From Climacteris rufus (taxonomy: Eukaryota > Chordata > Aves > Passeriformes > Climacteridae): a DNA stretch of 64,000 bases. The stretch lies in assembly GCA_013398175.1 (NCBI GenBank), contig VZRZ01007863.1, positions 338,838 to 402,837 of the forward strand. Direction: 5' to 3'. This document shows, one piece after another, positions 37,794 through 50,300 of this stretch. Below the pieces are notes generated by a model. It was given only the letters and a program-made list of their open reading frames with translations, was not told the origin of the DNA and ran no database searches. Positions within the stretch are counted from its first letter, which is position 1; each line of letters begins with the position of its first letter. A program made the position numbers and the translations under genes.

Positions 37794-38193
37794 AAAAATG
37801 TTTGGTTTATTGCACTTAGAACACCCTTCCCTGTTCACAGAGCACTCAGAGTAGGTTTGTAGCTCCAATTAAATTTTCTCCTTGTGTTTTATATCCATAA
37901 CACAGAAACCCAAGCAAAAATCCAATCCAAGGCACACTTCTCCCTGCCTCAACTCTGCAATGAGGAACAAACAGAGCAGGCACAATTTTCATAAATTCTC
38001 TGCTGGTCCCTCTGTGTGTTACAAAGTGCTGAGTAGTGATGGGCAGTCAGTGTAAGCTGTGGGTAGAGACTTGTTTTAAAAATTTATAACATCTCAGAAC
38101 CATTGGCCCTTGGAGGTGATTTTTCAATGATTACTGAGTGTTAAAGTTGGGAAAATCAGTAAAGAAACATACTCAACACTTTATGTAAAACAC

Positions 38194-38199
38194 TTTATT
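38194..38199 (-). terminator. candidate distal NTNG2 poly(A) signal (AATAAA on minus strand)
   Basis: TTTATT on the plus strand inside a small direct repeat (AACACTTTAT twice). If used, NTNG2 would have a ~6 kb 3' UTR ending only about 400 bases from the last SETX hexamer. Nearer candidates at 42145-42150 and 40106-40111 are equally possible. Confidence 0.25.
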
Positions 38200-41100
38200 G
38201 GAGGTTGTGCCAAAAACCTTTGGAAGCAGCAGGATCCAGGTTTTTGTAGAGAGCTTCCAAGCTTGGCAGCTTCATTCTCAGTGCAAAGCCAGTCCCCTCT
38301 GTGGTCTTGGCTATCAGGAGGAAGGGAAAGTCTCCTGAGTGCTGGACTATGTTTTGCTCAGAGTTCAGGGGTTTTCAGAGTGTGGAGGTTTTTTAATTTA
38401 CTCTTTGTACACAAAGTAGGCTTTCCAGTAAAGCTGCAGTATAATTGTGGTCACTCCTTTCTCCTTTAAGGTTTGCTGTAATTGTTTTCCATGTCATTAC
38501 TCCCAACCCTGGTGATGTGAGAGCAAGGCAGGTGCTTGTCTGGTCTGTGTTCCTGAGCTCTGGGTCACTGTACCCTGTGCTTGCTGCCTTAGCAGCTGCA
38601 CCTGGGCTGTCTGTGGGGCAGCAAAGGAAAAGCAGCAGATTTCCAGCAGCATTATCCACTCTGGGAAGCACAGCAGGGAGGTGTCTCCTTGGTGCAGTGC
38701 CAGCAGATGGGCCTGAGGGGTGCTGAGAGCTGGACATGCCACTGATTGTCCTTGGCCTTCACAAGAGCTGTGCCAGGCTGCTGGGGGAGTGAGGGAGACA
38801 TCAGCCTCTCCTTCCTCCCAGTCTCATCTCCCAGTGCTGGGAGCACTGGTGGGACCACGAGTTTTTAGTGTTGTCTCCTGGAGCAGCCAAGTGCAGGAAC
38901 TAATTAGCAACTGGGTCTAATGAGTGGTGGCACAGGAGCTGGGAGAAAGGTGTGCAGGGTGGCAAGGCACTTCTCCCTGTGCTAATCCATGGACTGGGAA
39001 TAGCCCCCAGCCCTGCTCTACTGGTGTGGGGGAAGCACAGAGCAGCCTGGGCTTCCAGAGCAACACAGAACATGTGAATAAATACATTAATTGTGGGTAA
39101 ACAACATTACCAGTAAACATCTGAAAAATAACATGGAACCCCAATAATTCCAGAGTTGCCTTTTGCTTTTTGGCAGTCTCTGAAGTGTGGTGAGAGAGGA
39201 GAGACCAGAGCAGCCAAAGCTGGGGCTGGGCTGTCCATTCACAGCACCACCACAGATAAGCAGAACCAGGGGCCTAAAAATGCAAGACATTCTCTCCCTT
39301 CTGCATGAATAAATGATGGATGAAATGACTGCTGTGTTGTAAATGGAATTTATAATGTTAATGATATAGTACAGTCTCTTGCCACAACGGGCCTCCTTTC
39401 TTGTCTTTTTAAGCTGCTTGGAAAGGAGCCCAGTGCCTTATTCTTTAGTGCAAATAAATGTAAGCTAAGCAGCCTTGTACATCGAATATCACTGACACGA
39501 GACCTCCTGGCCATATGTACCTGTCTGCTCAGCCCTTGGCTAATTTGCCACCAACTCCCAGGAAAAGCATGATAGAAAAGAAGGTGGTTTGAGAGCACAT
39601 TGCATCTGGTATTGGGAAAATGTAGAAAAGCTGATTTTATAGCCTGGTGGAGCTGTGTGATGTTGTCACTGATTTCACTGTTGCATGAAGCAAGAACTCC
39701 CTTTGCTACAGAGAAATCCCATATGTTTCCCCTCTATTTTAACCTTTGGAGTGACACAGAGTGTGGTCAGGATGGAGCTTTTGGAGCCTGGAGTTGTTGC
39801 TGGCCAGGAGAGAAGGCAGTTACATGGTGAAAATGGGTGGGTTTAGGCTTTCCTCACACGTTTCACCCTGGAGAGAAACTTGTTACAACACCTCGAGAAT
39901 CAAAATGCCAAAGGAGCCTTTAGGAGGGTCTGAAGCTTTTCTCTGCATCTCAAATCAGGGTGTGATTTTTAGTCATTTTCTGTGTGATTGTGGCCAAACT
40001 CTCGAGCTCCCTCACAGAAGGGCTGAGAAGATGTGGATACAAAGCTCTTCAAAGCCCAGCTCTGCTCTTATTTCTGAGCAAGAACACTCAGCTCCTCCTT
40101 TATACTTTATTTACATTTGAGGCTTCTAATGAAAGCCAATGACTGAGCAGAACAGGGCAGTGAGACCATTTTAATTCCACTAAAAAGTGTTGGTTCTCTT
40201 GCCCCTGCAGCCTCTGCAGGGCTCCTTATGAATCACTTGCAGATGAGATGTCTGATTCTTCATCTTTAAAAAAACAAATAACATACCTGGGAAGTACCAG
40301 TGGAATTTTTTTCTCTCCTCTTTTTGTCTCCAGCTCCCAGGGACTGCAGGTTCAACATTTTACCTGGCAAATGAGCAACTGTGCATCAAGCCCAAGAGCT
40401 GTTGGCTCCTCTGGGGCTGAGGACTCGGCCTGGCTGCAGCCTGACACATCAGGCAGCTTTTTGTTGCCACGGAGCTTCTGGTTTTTTAGATTTGCCAGAA
40501 CTCTAAATAGTTAAAACCACAGTGGATTTTGATGTAAACAAGAAAAATCAAAAGCTCTACTTGTGCTGTTTGGAGAGGTCACTTTTTGCAGGCAGAAGTG
40601 TAATTTAAAAAGTTTTTCAAATTAATCAAATGCCAGTGACAGGATGCACACAGAACCTCTTGAAAGAGCCTAAGTGGCTTTTCTCAGAAAGAGAAATACC
40701 TTTTGGTTAACCTTTCCACAAGTATCAAGCTCATTGGACAACTTCTCCCATTTGGAAGCATTAACTGATGTACAAATGTTTCTGTCTTAAAGCAGATGAA
40801 CTTTGGGATCTGTGGGTACTTGCAGTGATGGTTTCTCTGTGTTATTTCAATAATGCTCTGTTCTCTTTGTGCAGACACCCGTGTGCTAACAGATGTCTGC
40901 ACTTAATGGGTCTTCAGTGCTGATGCTTTCAGAAGCTTTAAATTGTTTTCTTGAATACCAAGTTTCAGTTTTGTGCGAGGGGTTTTCTTTTCTGCCTTGC
41001 AGTGGCTTGTGTTGTGTGATTCCAAGTTCTACAGCGTGTTGGACAGGTGAAATGCAAACCTAATGGCTCAGTGTTTGAGCTGAACTGCTCCAGCTGCTGG

Positions 41101-41530
41101 CACAGCCATGGGAGAGGCATCCCAAACTCCCTCTTTGGGCTCTGCTCTTGCTCAGAGCCTTCAGGCCTTTTGATTTCTTCTGTGAGGTGAAGTGTGTCGT
41201 GTTTGCCATTTGCAATCACTGTTTTATAGAGGGTTTTGCTTCTGCACAACTGGGAGCAGCCTAAGGATGGTGTCTGTGGTGTGGAGGATGGGCTTGTGTT
41301 TTGTTCCCTGATATTTTTCAGGTGTCCTGTGGCACTACAATCTTCTGCTCCTGGTGGTAGTTCCAGAACTATTCATTGGGCTTTTGTTATAGCAGAGCCA
41401 GGGCTGAATATTACTGGTGTTCAGGGTTCATACGGAGGTGGTACCATCTCTGACCTGAGCTGGGAGTAATCAGCCAAAATCTGTTTTATCTTAAAGACCA
41501 GAGAAATAAAACATCTGGTTGAAGATGTCC

Positions 41531-41605
41531 CCGGTCAGTGCAGGGGAGCTGACCTAGGTGACCTTTAAAAGTCTCTTCCAACTCAAGCTATTCTATGACT
41601 CTAAA
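41531..41605 (+). mobile_element. CR1 LINE 3' terminal fragment
   Basis: Short CR1 end: GAGCTGACCTAGGTGACCTT, then CTCTTCCAACTCAAGCTATT and TCTATGACTCT. Only the last ~75 bases are recognisable. Confidence 0.75.
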
Positions 41606-43839
41606 ACCCCAAAGCCAAACAGCCAACACCCAACCAACCATGAGAAAATCCCCAAACCTAGAAAGGTCTAGTGTAGTTTTCAGCAGTCTTCATTCCTGGA
41701 CTGGTCTGAACTTTGTTCTGCCCTTCTGAGGTTATTTTCTGTGGGAATATGGTGCTGCTGCTTGGCACGTTCCTGCAATAAAAGTGTGTGTTTGCAGGGA
41801 ACCTGCTGCGTGCAGAGCTTGTCTGGCTTTATGAAGTAGTAAATTTACTGTTGCTTAATCTAATATTCTAGAGAAAAACACCAGTACAGGGAAAGGAGAA
41901 TGTTGGTTCACCCTCTAGAAGTGCCATTAGAGATCTTGATCCTGTTACAGCCTTCTCTCTGCTATTACTTGTAAGAACAGTAACATCTGAGGATTTAAAG
42001 TCTGTTGCAGTCAGAAAGGACAAAGAAAAGAGCGACAGTCAATACCAACAGAGAGCAACTGACTGTGCTGAAGCCAGGGAGGCAATGCTGGGGCCAGCCT
42101 CCTCCCTCAAGGATCAAATCCCAGCAGGGTGAGTTTAACCCTCTTTTATTTTATGGTGCATTAACTAAACCCTGTGCTCTGCCTCTGAGATGTTAAACTC
42201 TGCTCAGAATGTGCACCAGATTTGTGCTGCTCTTTGAAGTGACAACATCCACCCTGCACCTTTGCTGCTGCTTTTCTCTCCTTTTCCAAAGCACAAGCTC
42301 GTTGCTCCCTCTCTGTGGAGGTGGCTGGGTTTTGGTGGCACTGGCTGAGTGCTCCAGAGTTAGGGTGGGAAGATGCTGCAAGTTCTTGCATTTTTGAAAC
42401 ATGGGCTGCTCCTGGCACAGAGCCCCTGAGCAGGGTGGGCTGCAGGGACAGGGCCATGGGGAGACAGTGTTGGAACAGAAATGCTGACAGAGAAGCTCCT
42501 GGAGAAGAGCTCCACTCAGGAAGGACACCAGACCTGGAAATGCCAGTGGAGGCTGAAACCTGGATTGTGTGGGGCTCCTGGGCTGGCTCAGGAGTGTCAT
42601 GGAGCTGGGATTGGCATCAAAGGATACTCACCTGTCAAAGAAACCAGCCCAGAACTGAATGAGCTGGAATTGGGAGTGTCCCTCGTATTCTATTCATCTC
42701 CTGGCTTGGTAAGTATTTGGATATGACAACATTAAAGCTCTTGTGTTCATGACATCCCCACTACTCTGACTGAGTTGCCTTTTTTATTGTCTCTGGTTTG
42801 TCCTGCCTTTGCTTATGTGCTTGACTGCAAATGCCTCCTCAGATAGGGGCATGTTTATGAGCCTTCATGAGTTAATCCAGTCCCTGTGAGCTCTATATGG
42901 CTGCTTTAAAATACTGGCTGTGGCTGCTAAAAAATACAGCATTTTCTGCAGAGGTGTATCATGGCCCCAGCTGGAGGCTTGGGGGGCTGCAGTGGGATTG
43001 GGACAGCTGAGGTCTCCCTGGAGAAGCACCCCTGGACCAGCCAGCCTTTTCCTGCTGCAGGCTCATTTGGAAATGGCCTTTCCACACAAGACCAGGGCTT
43101 AATATATCACTCAGACTTTGTTCATTGTCTACAGTTAGTAGCCTAACCTAGGCTCAGCAAAGTAATTAGGAGAAATAATTAACAGCTCTCAGTGATGAGG
43201 CAACCTTTCTCTCCATCCCCTCTCCCTCACCATGTGATGCACCCTGGTAGTGACTCAGAAAACACAAGAGGACATTATGAATCAAAAAATAAGTCTTTAC
43301 CTGTAATTAAGTGTGCACACAAAAAGGAGAACGTGGTGATCAAGCAGCCATTAATAGTTGCTTTACTGGAGGAGGATACACCAGAATCAAATGCTCATGG
43401 CAAAATGTCCCTTTAGGTTGTGGTTCTGTTATAACATTTAATCCAAACAAAAATAAGTCTCTACCAAAAGAAGTATTTGACCCGTACACCATACGGACGT
43501 GTGTGGATAAGACACTGCACTCCTGACGTTCCCAACGCCTCACGGCCCCTGTGCTCTCTGTAAGTGCAAGAAAACAAAACCCAGCCATGAAAATACAAAA
43601 TCAATGCAGCAACTAGAGAGTCGTAGGCAACAGTATGTGCGTGGCCAGGCCAGGCCCACGGTGGGATGTGGGACTATGCAGCAGGGATGGCCCAGAGCCC
43701 CCTCTCCCCTCCCTCCCCTTGCCCTGCCCGTTGTGTGGTGGGGCTCTGGAGTTGCCGTGACAGGCTCTTCCAAAACAGGGCGCTAAGAGGAGGGAAAATA
43801 AAAAGAACACCCCAGCCTATACCAAAGTAAATAGAGTAA

Positions 43840-44173
43840 TAATAAAAAAAACATCCCTCGGATCGCGGCACTGTTTCCCCGGCGGCCCCGGGCGCCCTGC
43901 GCGGAGCAGGACACGGTCCCTGTGCGCAGGGAGGCCGCGCCGGGCCCCGGCCCGGGCGGCTGCGGTCCCCGCCTGGGGACACCCGCGGGGGCTTGGCGGG
44001 CAGGAGGCAGCCCCGGGCTCCCCGCGGACCTCTCTGCTCGGAAAGCGGACCGAAAGGCGTTGTGCAAGTCCCAGCGTGAAGGAAGGCGGAGGGGCGGTGG
44101 GGGCGGCCGCCCGGCACCGCCGTGCCCCCAGGTCCCTCGGCTGACGCGCCCGGGCCGGGCTCGCTCGGCGGCC
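43840..44173 (-). other. NTNG2: proximal NTNG2 3' UTR, very GC-rich
   Basis: Immediately downstream of the NTNG2 stop, CpG- and GC-rich like the terminal exon, then an abrupt change near 43850 to A-rich sequence (AATAATAAAAAAAAC on plus). No hexamer for the minus strand lies in this part; the nearest is ATTAAA on minus at 43437-43442. Confidence 0.55.
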
Positions 44174-44397
44174 TCACAGGTCCACCCAGCCACGCAGCTG
44201 CAGGGCCAGCACCGCCAGGGCCACGGTGGCCAGGCTGCCGCCGGCCCCGGGAGCGCCGTCACAGTCCTTTTTGTCCACCTCGCACCTGGACTGCTGGCAC
44301 AGGACCCCCTTGAAGCCCACGGGGCAGATGCAGCGCTGGTTCTGGTAGCAGGTGCCGCCGTTCTGGCAGAGCAGGAGCTCGTCATCGCACACGTTGG
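44174..44397 (-). other. NTNG2: NTNG2 terminal coding exon: EGF-like end and GPI-anchor signal
   Basis: Acceptor CCCTGCAG before 44397. Encodes NVCDDELLLCQNGGTCYQNQ, RCICPVGFKGVLCQQSRCE, a small-residue linker (DGAPGAGG) and a hydrophobic tail SLATVALAVLALQL ending a few residues later. This is the layout of a GPI attachment signal, with the omega site probably in the small-residue linker. Stop TGA at 44176-44174. Confidence 0.94.
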
Positions 44398-47300
44398 CTG
44401 CAGGGCGAGGGGGGTGGAGGGAGAGAGGGAGGGAAGGATGTGGTGTTACCCTGGAGGGTGTTAAACCCCCTGATCACAGCAGAAACTAGCAGCTTGTAGC
44501 TCCCAGGGGTTAAAGTACCCAACCCTCCCAGTGCTACAGCAATTCCAAGGCCAGCAGAATGCGGTGAGGTGCTCCAAACTCCACGGGCAATGCTATCAAG
44601 TCGTTTTGGATTTGGGAGGAATGGCTGGAATCTGCTCACCCTACACCCCGAGCAGCACCTGAGCTGGCAGTGCTGAAGATCCCACTCCTGTTTGGACCCA
44701 TCCCAGCCCTCCCCGTGCCCCTGCAGTGAGGAACTCACGGAAGCAGCCCTGTCTCCAGTAGTAGTTGGGCAGGCAGTCATCGCACTTGGGCCCCGTGGCA
44801 CCTTCCTTGCACTCACAGTAGCCGGTCTCATTGCAGCGGTCGTGCATGGAGCCGATCTGGTTGCAGTTACATTCTGGCCACAGACAGGGAGGTCAGTGCC
44901 TGTCCTGCTGGGGAGTCTGTGCATGCAATTCCCTGAGGGAGGCTGGGGGGCTTCGGAGAAGCCTGGAGATGTGCTATGGAAGAGAGCTCAGAGACCAAGG
45001 GGCTGGGAGGACACGGTGGCCTGAGAGGCCCTGACAGTGCAAATGGTCAGGGGTGCAAAGGCCACCCCTCTTTGGAGCTGAGCCCCTCCCGGCTGAGCAA
45101 CGCATCTGAATCCAGTCAGAAAGATTTTCTTTCCTCTGAGGGTGGGGAGGCCCTGGCACAGGTTGCCCAGAGAAGCTATGGCTGCCCCATCCCTGGAACT
45201 GTCCAAGGCCAGGTTGGACAGGGCTTGGAGCAACCTGGGATAGTGGAAGGTGTCCCTGCCCATGTTGGGGGGTGGAATGAGATGGACTTTAAGATCCCTT
45301 CCAACCCAAGCTGTTGTGTGACTGTATATTATGTGGGGTTTGTTTCCAGGGGAGAGACGCCTGGGCAGGCCGCACGGACCGTGACAGCCACCACCCTTGC
45401 AGGACAGGCAGGGGGGCCCACAGCCTGCAGAGAGGGGCCGAAGGAAGCCGTCCCCACAGGGCCAGGACCCTCCTGCTCCCCTGCCCGGGCCGGAGCTCAC
45501 CTATGCAGACATTCTCGTCGTCCAGCTCGGCGGAGCTGTTGCGGTAGAAGCCCAGGCGGCAGTGCTGGCAGTGCTGGCCCCGCGTGTTGTGCTTGCAGCT
45601 CACGCAGGTCACCACGTTCAGGAAGTCGATGTAGCTGCAGCGGTTGGAGTGGCCGTAGCACTCGCAGTCTGCGGAGGAGAGGAGGGGAGAGCTGGGCCTG
45701 GGGCAGCTTCCCTGGCGCTGGGAGGAGCAGAGGAGCCGCTCTGGAGGAGAGGCCTGCCTGGGGCAATGCCATGGCCACTGCCAGCACGGGGCTGGGTGTG
45801 CTGGGCAGGATGGGTGCGCGCAGTTCTCCACCACCACGGGGGATTGGCTGGAAACCATTGCTCTGAGAGCAGTGCAGGGTCAGAGTCCCTGTCCCCTTGG
45901 GGTGCTGACAGGAGCCAGCCCATGGCAATCCCATGATCTCTTTGAGGAACTGCATGATCACAGGAGCAAGCAGTGGAGGGGAGTCAAGTGTTGATTACAG
46001 AGCTGCCTTGTTAATGAGCAGAGCTCCGTGCCTGGCTTGGGTTTGGCTCTGGGAAGGCTGCAGGACCTGTGAGTAACTGGGATGGGGTTCAGAGCCCTGG
46101 TGGAGGTTCAGCCTTGCTGTGTCATGGAGGGGACTGGCCTGTGAGAGGGTGCTCAAGTGGAGCTGAAGTTGCTGCATGTCCAGGTAAAACCTCACAGCCA
46201 CTGTGGCTCTTTCCCCTCTGTGTCCCTTCTCAGCACACCCCTTTCTGTTGTAAAGGGTGGTGGCTTTCAGGTTAAATGTTTCAAATAAACCTATGCAAGG
46301 CAGTGTGGCTTGTGTGGGATCCTTCAAAGGCCAGTGGGCAGGTGTGTGAAGGTTTGAAGCAGGGCACAGCACAGCCTGCAAAGGCTGCTGGTGGGGTGGG
46401 AGATGCCACTGTCAGCTCCCAGGGCTGACCTCTCTCAACTGTGGGCACAAAAGAACCACCTATGAATTTGTAGTCAGGGGGACTGGATGATGAGCTTCTT
46501 GTGTTTGTTTTTTATTACCATGACTTGAGATGGTGACAGCCTTGCAGTGTCAGATCCAGGTGCTGCATCTGCCTGGGAGTTTCTATATATATGCTTATAT
46601 ACTGAGATGTGCAACTCAGAAGAAAAGGAGGTGACCTGTGGCCCAGCTGGCCTGGTCAGGAGGTTCCCAGCCAGCACAGGCAGGGGACAACGTGAGCAGA
46701 AACAATGTCAGCCAGGTCTGACAGCCAGGTCTTTCCCAGCCTTTGGAGAGGAGGAGGGAGGCTTGGAGTGGGGGCTTTTTTCCAAGCAGTAACATGAAAC
46801 ATTGAAGGATGGCAGAGGGATGGCAGGGAAGGGTGTGGGTTGGCATGCACATGCGACTGGAGGAGGAGATGTGTTCGATGACATGATGACCAGGGAAGAT
46901 GGAGCAGGGCAGAGGTTTCCCCACGGTTCACAGCTGCCTGAGGAGGAGCTGAGAGTCTCTTGTACTCTCGACCCCTGTGAAACAATTTCTGCCTCTTTAG
47001 CGGATATCAAAGAATTTCAGCTCAAATACTGTCTGCTGCAATTCCCAGGCGTTGTTTCAGACTAGGGAAGCACTGCTTCACCCATCCAACAGCTAACCAC
47101 AACTCAGATAGACCCTCCCCACCTTGTCCATGTCTGAGTCTGCTGGACCACGCCACCTGAGGGAAGTCAGGAGCCCTGGAGTGCCACCCCTCTCCTTACC
47201 TTTATATGTTTCAATGGGAGCCACTGGGCCAGAGTCTGGTCTGAGCCGGATGAGTTTGGAGCTCTTTGAGGACGCTTGAGAAGAATCAGAGACACGCTTT

Positions 47301-50300
47301 TCCTCTGTGCTTAGCACTGCCCCACATCCCCCCTGCCACGAGAACAATGCCGAGCCAAGAGCACTGCTCTGGCAGCACTGGCATCTATTTCTGCACCAGC
47401 CAGCTGGTAGCTGCTACATTTCTCCTCTTTTCCTCCCCTCCTCGAAGTTTGATGCATGAAAAACCCAATGCACGAACAACTCGATGCACAACGCTACTGC
47501 AGAGCTGGGAGGAGCTGCTCACACTCCCCCCTTTATGAGAGTTTGGTGGCATGGATTGGGTTGTTTTGTATGAGGATTTACAACTTACAAGCAATATCTA
47601 CTGGATTGGGTTGTTTGGGATGAGGCTCTACAATTTACAAGCAATATCTACTGGATTGGGTTGTTTGGGATGAGGATCTACAACTTACAAGCAATATCTA
47701 CTGGACTGGGTTGTTTGGGATGAGGCTCTACAACTTACAAGCAATATCTACTGGATTGGGTTGTTTGGGATGAGGATCTACAACTTACAAGCAATATCTA
47801 CTGGATTGGGTTGTTTGGGATGAGGATCTACAACTTACAAACAATATCTACTGGCCATGACCTCAGGTTGATGGAGGTGAGGCCAGCTGGCACCCAGAAA
47901 GCTGTGAGGAGGACAAAGTGCTATGGGGGTGGTATCTACAGGGTCCTGCAGGGCAGCTGCTGCTCCAGCCTGGCCCATCCACAGCCCATACCTGTTTTTT
48001 TGCCGTGCCTCTTGCCTGCAGAGTGTGCTGTGCGCCCTGCTTTGCTCTTCGGAGCCGCTACGCCAGAGGACAAAACAGGTCTGAGAGCTGTGCTGGGGAC
48101 AGAGCCCCCAGGGCCAGCCCAGGGCTGTGCTTCCCCTGTTTGCTCAGGGTAAAGGGCTGTCCCAGCTGGGATGGGGCTCCCTGGGGGTTGTGCTGCCAGC
48201 CAGTCCCACACAGAATGACCCAGCACTGGGGGTAAAGGCCATCGAGCCTTGGGAGGTTTTGTGCTTTGGTGAGCCCAGTGAGGAGCAAGGCTGAGCAGCA
48301 CTGAGGTCCCACGGGGTGTTTGGGAATGAGTCCCGCTGGTTTTTGTGGAGCACGAGCCCTTGCAAGTGCTGTGATGCCCAGGCAGGTGCCAGCTCCAACC
48401 ACGTGTGTCGGTCACACCCCCACAGTGACACTGATGGCAGGAGGTGGCCGTGCTCCCCATGGCCTCAGCCATGCTCAGAGCTGCCCACTGCTGCTTCCAA
48501 CACCATCCCTGAGGCTGCTGTGGTACCAGGGCCCTGCTGGGCTCCATGGCTTTCCCTGGCCACAAACTCTCCAAAAAAAGTCCATGGGGCTGGATGAGCA
48601 GAGCTGAGCAGGAGATTGTACGATGGTGGGTGGTGCTGAGGGCAGGAGGGCTGTCCTGGCCTGTGGCACTGAGGGAGACACCTGCCCTGTCCCAGCCTTG
48701 GGGACAGGCCTGGCCTTACCTCGCATGTTCTCGGGAGGGTCTGGTGGCTTCGGCTTCCGTTCAAGTGCTGCTGTGTGTGGAAGGTCATCACAGGTGGCAT
48801 CAGAGAGAATATCATGTTTAACACAGAGCCGCACTGGTTTGCTTACAAAGGTGGCAAAGGGACACTGGAAGCTCTAGGCAAGTGTCTAGGCTGGGTCAGT
48901 GGAGCTGTATCTGGTTGAGGATGTGCTGAAGCAGGAATGAGAGACAAAGTCTCCTGAAAATTCGCATCTGGAAGTGTGGAGAGAGGCAGGGAAAATATTC
49001 CTAAGGAGAAGGTGTGGGAGCTGCTGGATGGCTGAGTGTTGGCACATGGTCCTGACGTTGCCCAGGCGCAGAGAGAAGCCAAATCTGCAGAGCACTGTCA
49101 AGGCTGTCAGCACCCCTGGCCCCTTGGTGTGGCTCTCTCCCTTGTTACTGCATTCAATGCAGCTTTGCCTCTCTGTGAGGCCAGACAGGCCCAGGATGCT
49201 GCACTGGGAGGGGTGCTAAAGTCTATGGCCAGAGCGAGCTACAGGAATCTTGAGTGGGAAATGGGAGCTGAGCACCAGGGGCAGCTGCCAAAGCCTGTGT
49301 GAGATGGGAACCCTGGGGAGGAGAAGCTTCAGCCTCAACAGCCAGCGAGAAACCTCCCAAGGCTCCCACCTGGAGCACCTTAGGCAGTCACACAGGAGAC
49401 CTGAAGCAGAGAAAGAAGGAGGCATCTATGCTACAGACAACACAGGCCTATCCATCCACAGAGGGATTCTGCTCTACAAACAGGCTCCAGCCTTGGGAGA
49501 TGACAGCATTTCCATGATCCTCTCCGTTCGCCCCAGCAGCAAGCTGTGAACAATCCCTTCTACCACTTACCACCCTCCTCTTTCATGTGTACAACTAAAC
49601 CCCGAGGCTCAGCCCAGCCTCACCACATTCCCAGCTGAGTGTAGGGCACAGACAAGCCCCGAGCCTTTTCCCGGGTGGGAGGAGGAGAGAGGCATGGAAA
49701 ACACAGATTCAGAGCTAGAAACTAAAATTCTCCGAGCTGGTTCTTGCTGGCAGGACCCAGCTCAGCCACGTGGCTCCTACCTTGTGCTCCTGGGCCAGCC
49801 TTGGCCAGGGGAGAGCCCACCTGCAGCGGGGCTGACAAGCCCGTGTAGTCTTGCAGCGAGCAAAGGGAAAACTGTGTTACTGGGGGAGCATTCCCACGGG
49901 CAGCCAGAGCCCCAAACCCATCGGCCAACCCTGTGCCATGGGGCTCCTCGGGCACCAGAGGGGCCAGGAAGCCCTTGGATGGTGAGGGACAGCGTGTGCT
50001 GAACTCCCAGCTCAACCCAGCTCAACACACAGGGGTTTGCACCAGCACCTCAGGAACTGCCCTGCACCCCTCTGCTTTGAAAGGACAGCTGAGAAACACC
50101 ACAGATGTCCTGGGATGGAGGCACCCAGTGCTGGTTTCTAATCCAGCCCCTCCTTCAAGCTCTGCTCTTTCCTTGGAAATACAAGTTAAAGGATTCCCAA
50201 CCACCAGAGAGGTTGAACCAGCAAGAATTTTATAGCTCACCTGTTTGATTTCCCTGCACACCCTCACCCCCACTGGCTCCACCCCCCTCCCCGGCTCCTC

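Larger units (their letters stand above)
37794..43840. other. interval between the convergent 3' ends of SETX and NTNG2
   Basis: No gene is supported on either strand. It contains a CR1 3' end (41531-41605) and several minus-strand poly(A) hexamers (TTTATT on plus at 42145-42150, 40106-40111 and 38194-38199) that could end NTNG2 transcripts. Part or most of it may be NTNG2 3' UTR. Otherwise it appears unique and of middling GC content. Confidence 0.5.

Noticed and set aside
43674..45961. Many long frames on both strands around the NTNG2 terminal exons
   Set aside because: Shadow frames in GC-rich sequence. Only the minus-strand exon blocks show laminin-EGF cysteine spacing with matched splice sites.
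47553..47852. Regular 50-bp repeats considered as a CRISPR-like array
   Set aside because: Repeats abut with no variable spacers, in a vertebrate intron. It is an ordinary minisatellite.
49560..49640. Possible extra NTNG2 cassette ending at a gtaagt donor on the minus strand
   Set aside because: The available acceptors give 37- or 64-base blocks that break the phase-1 pattern, and one frame meets poor codons. Not supported.
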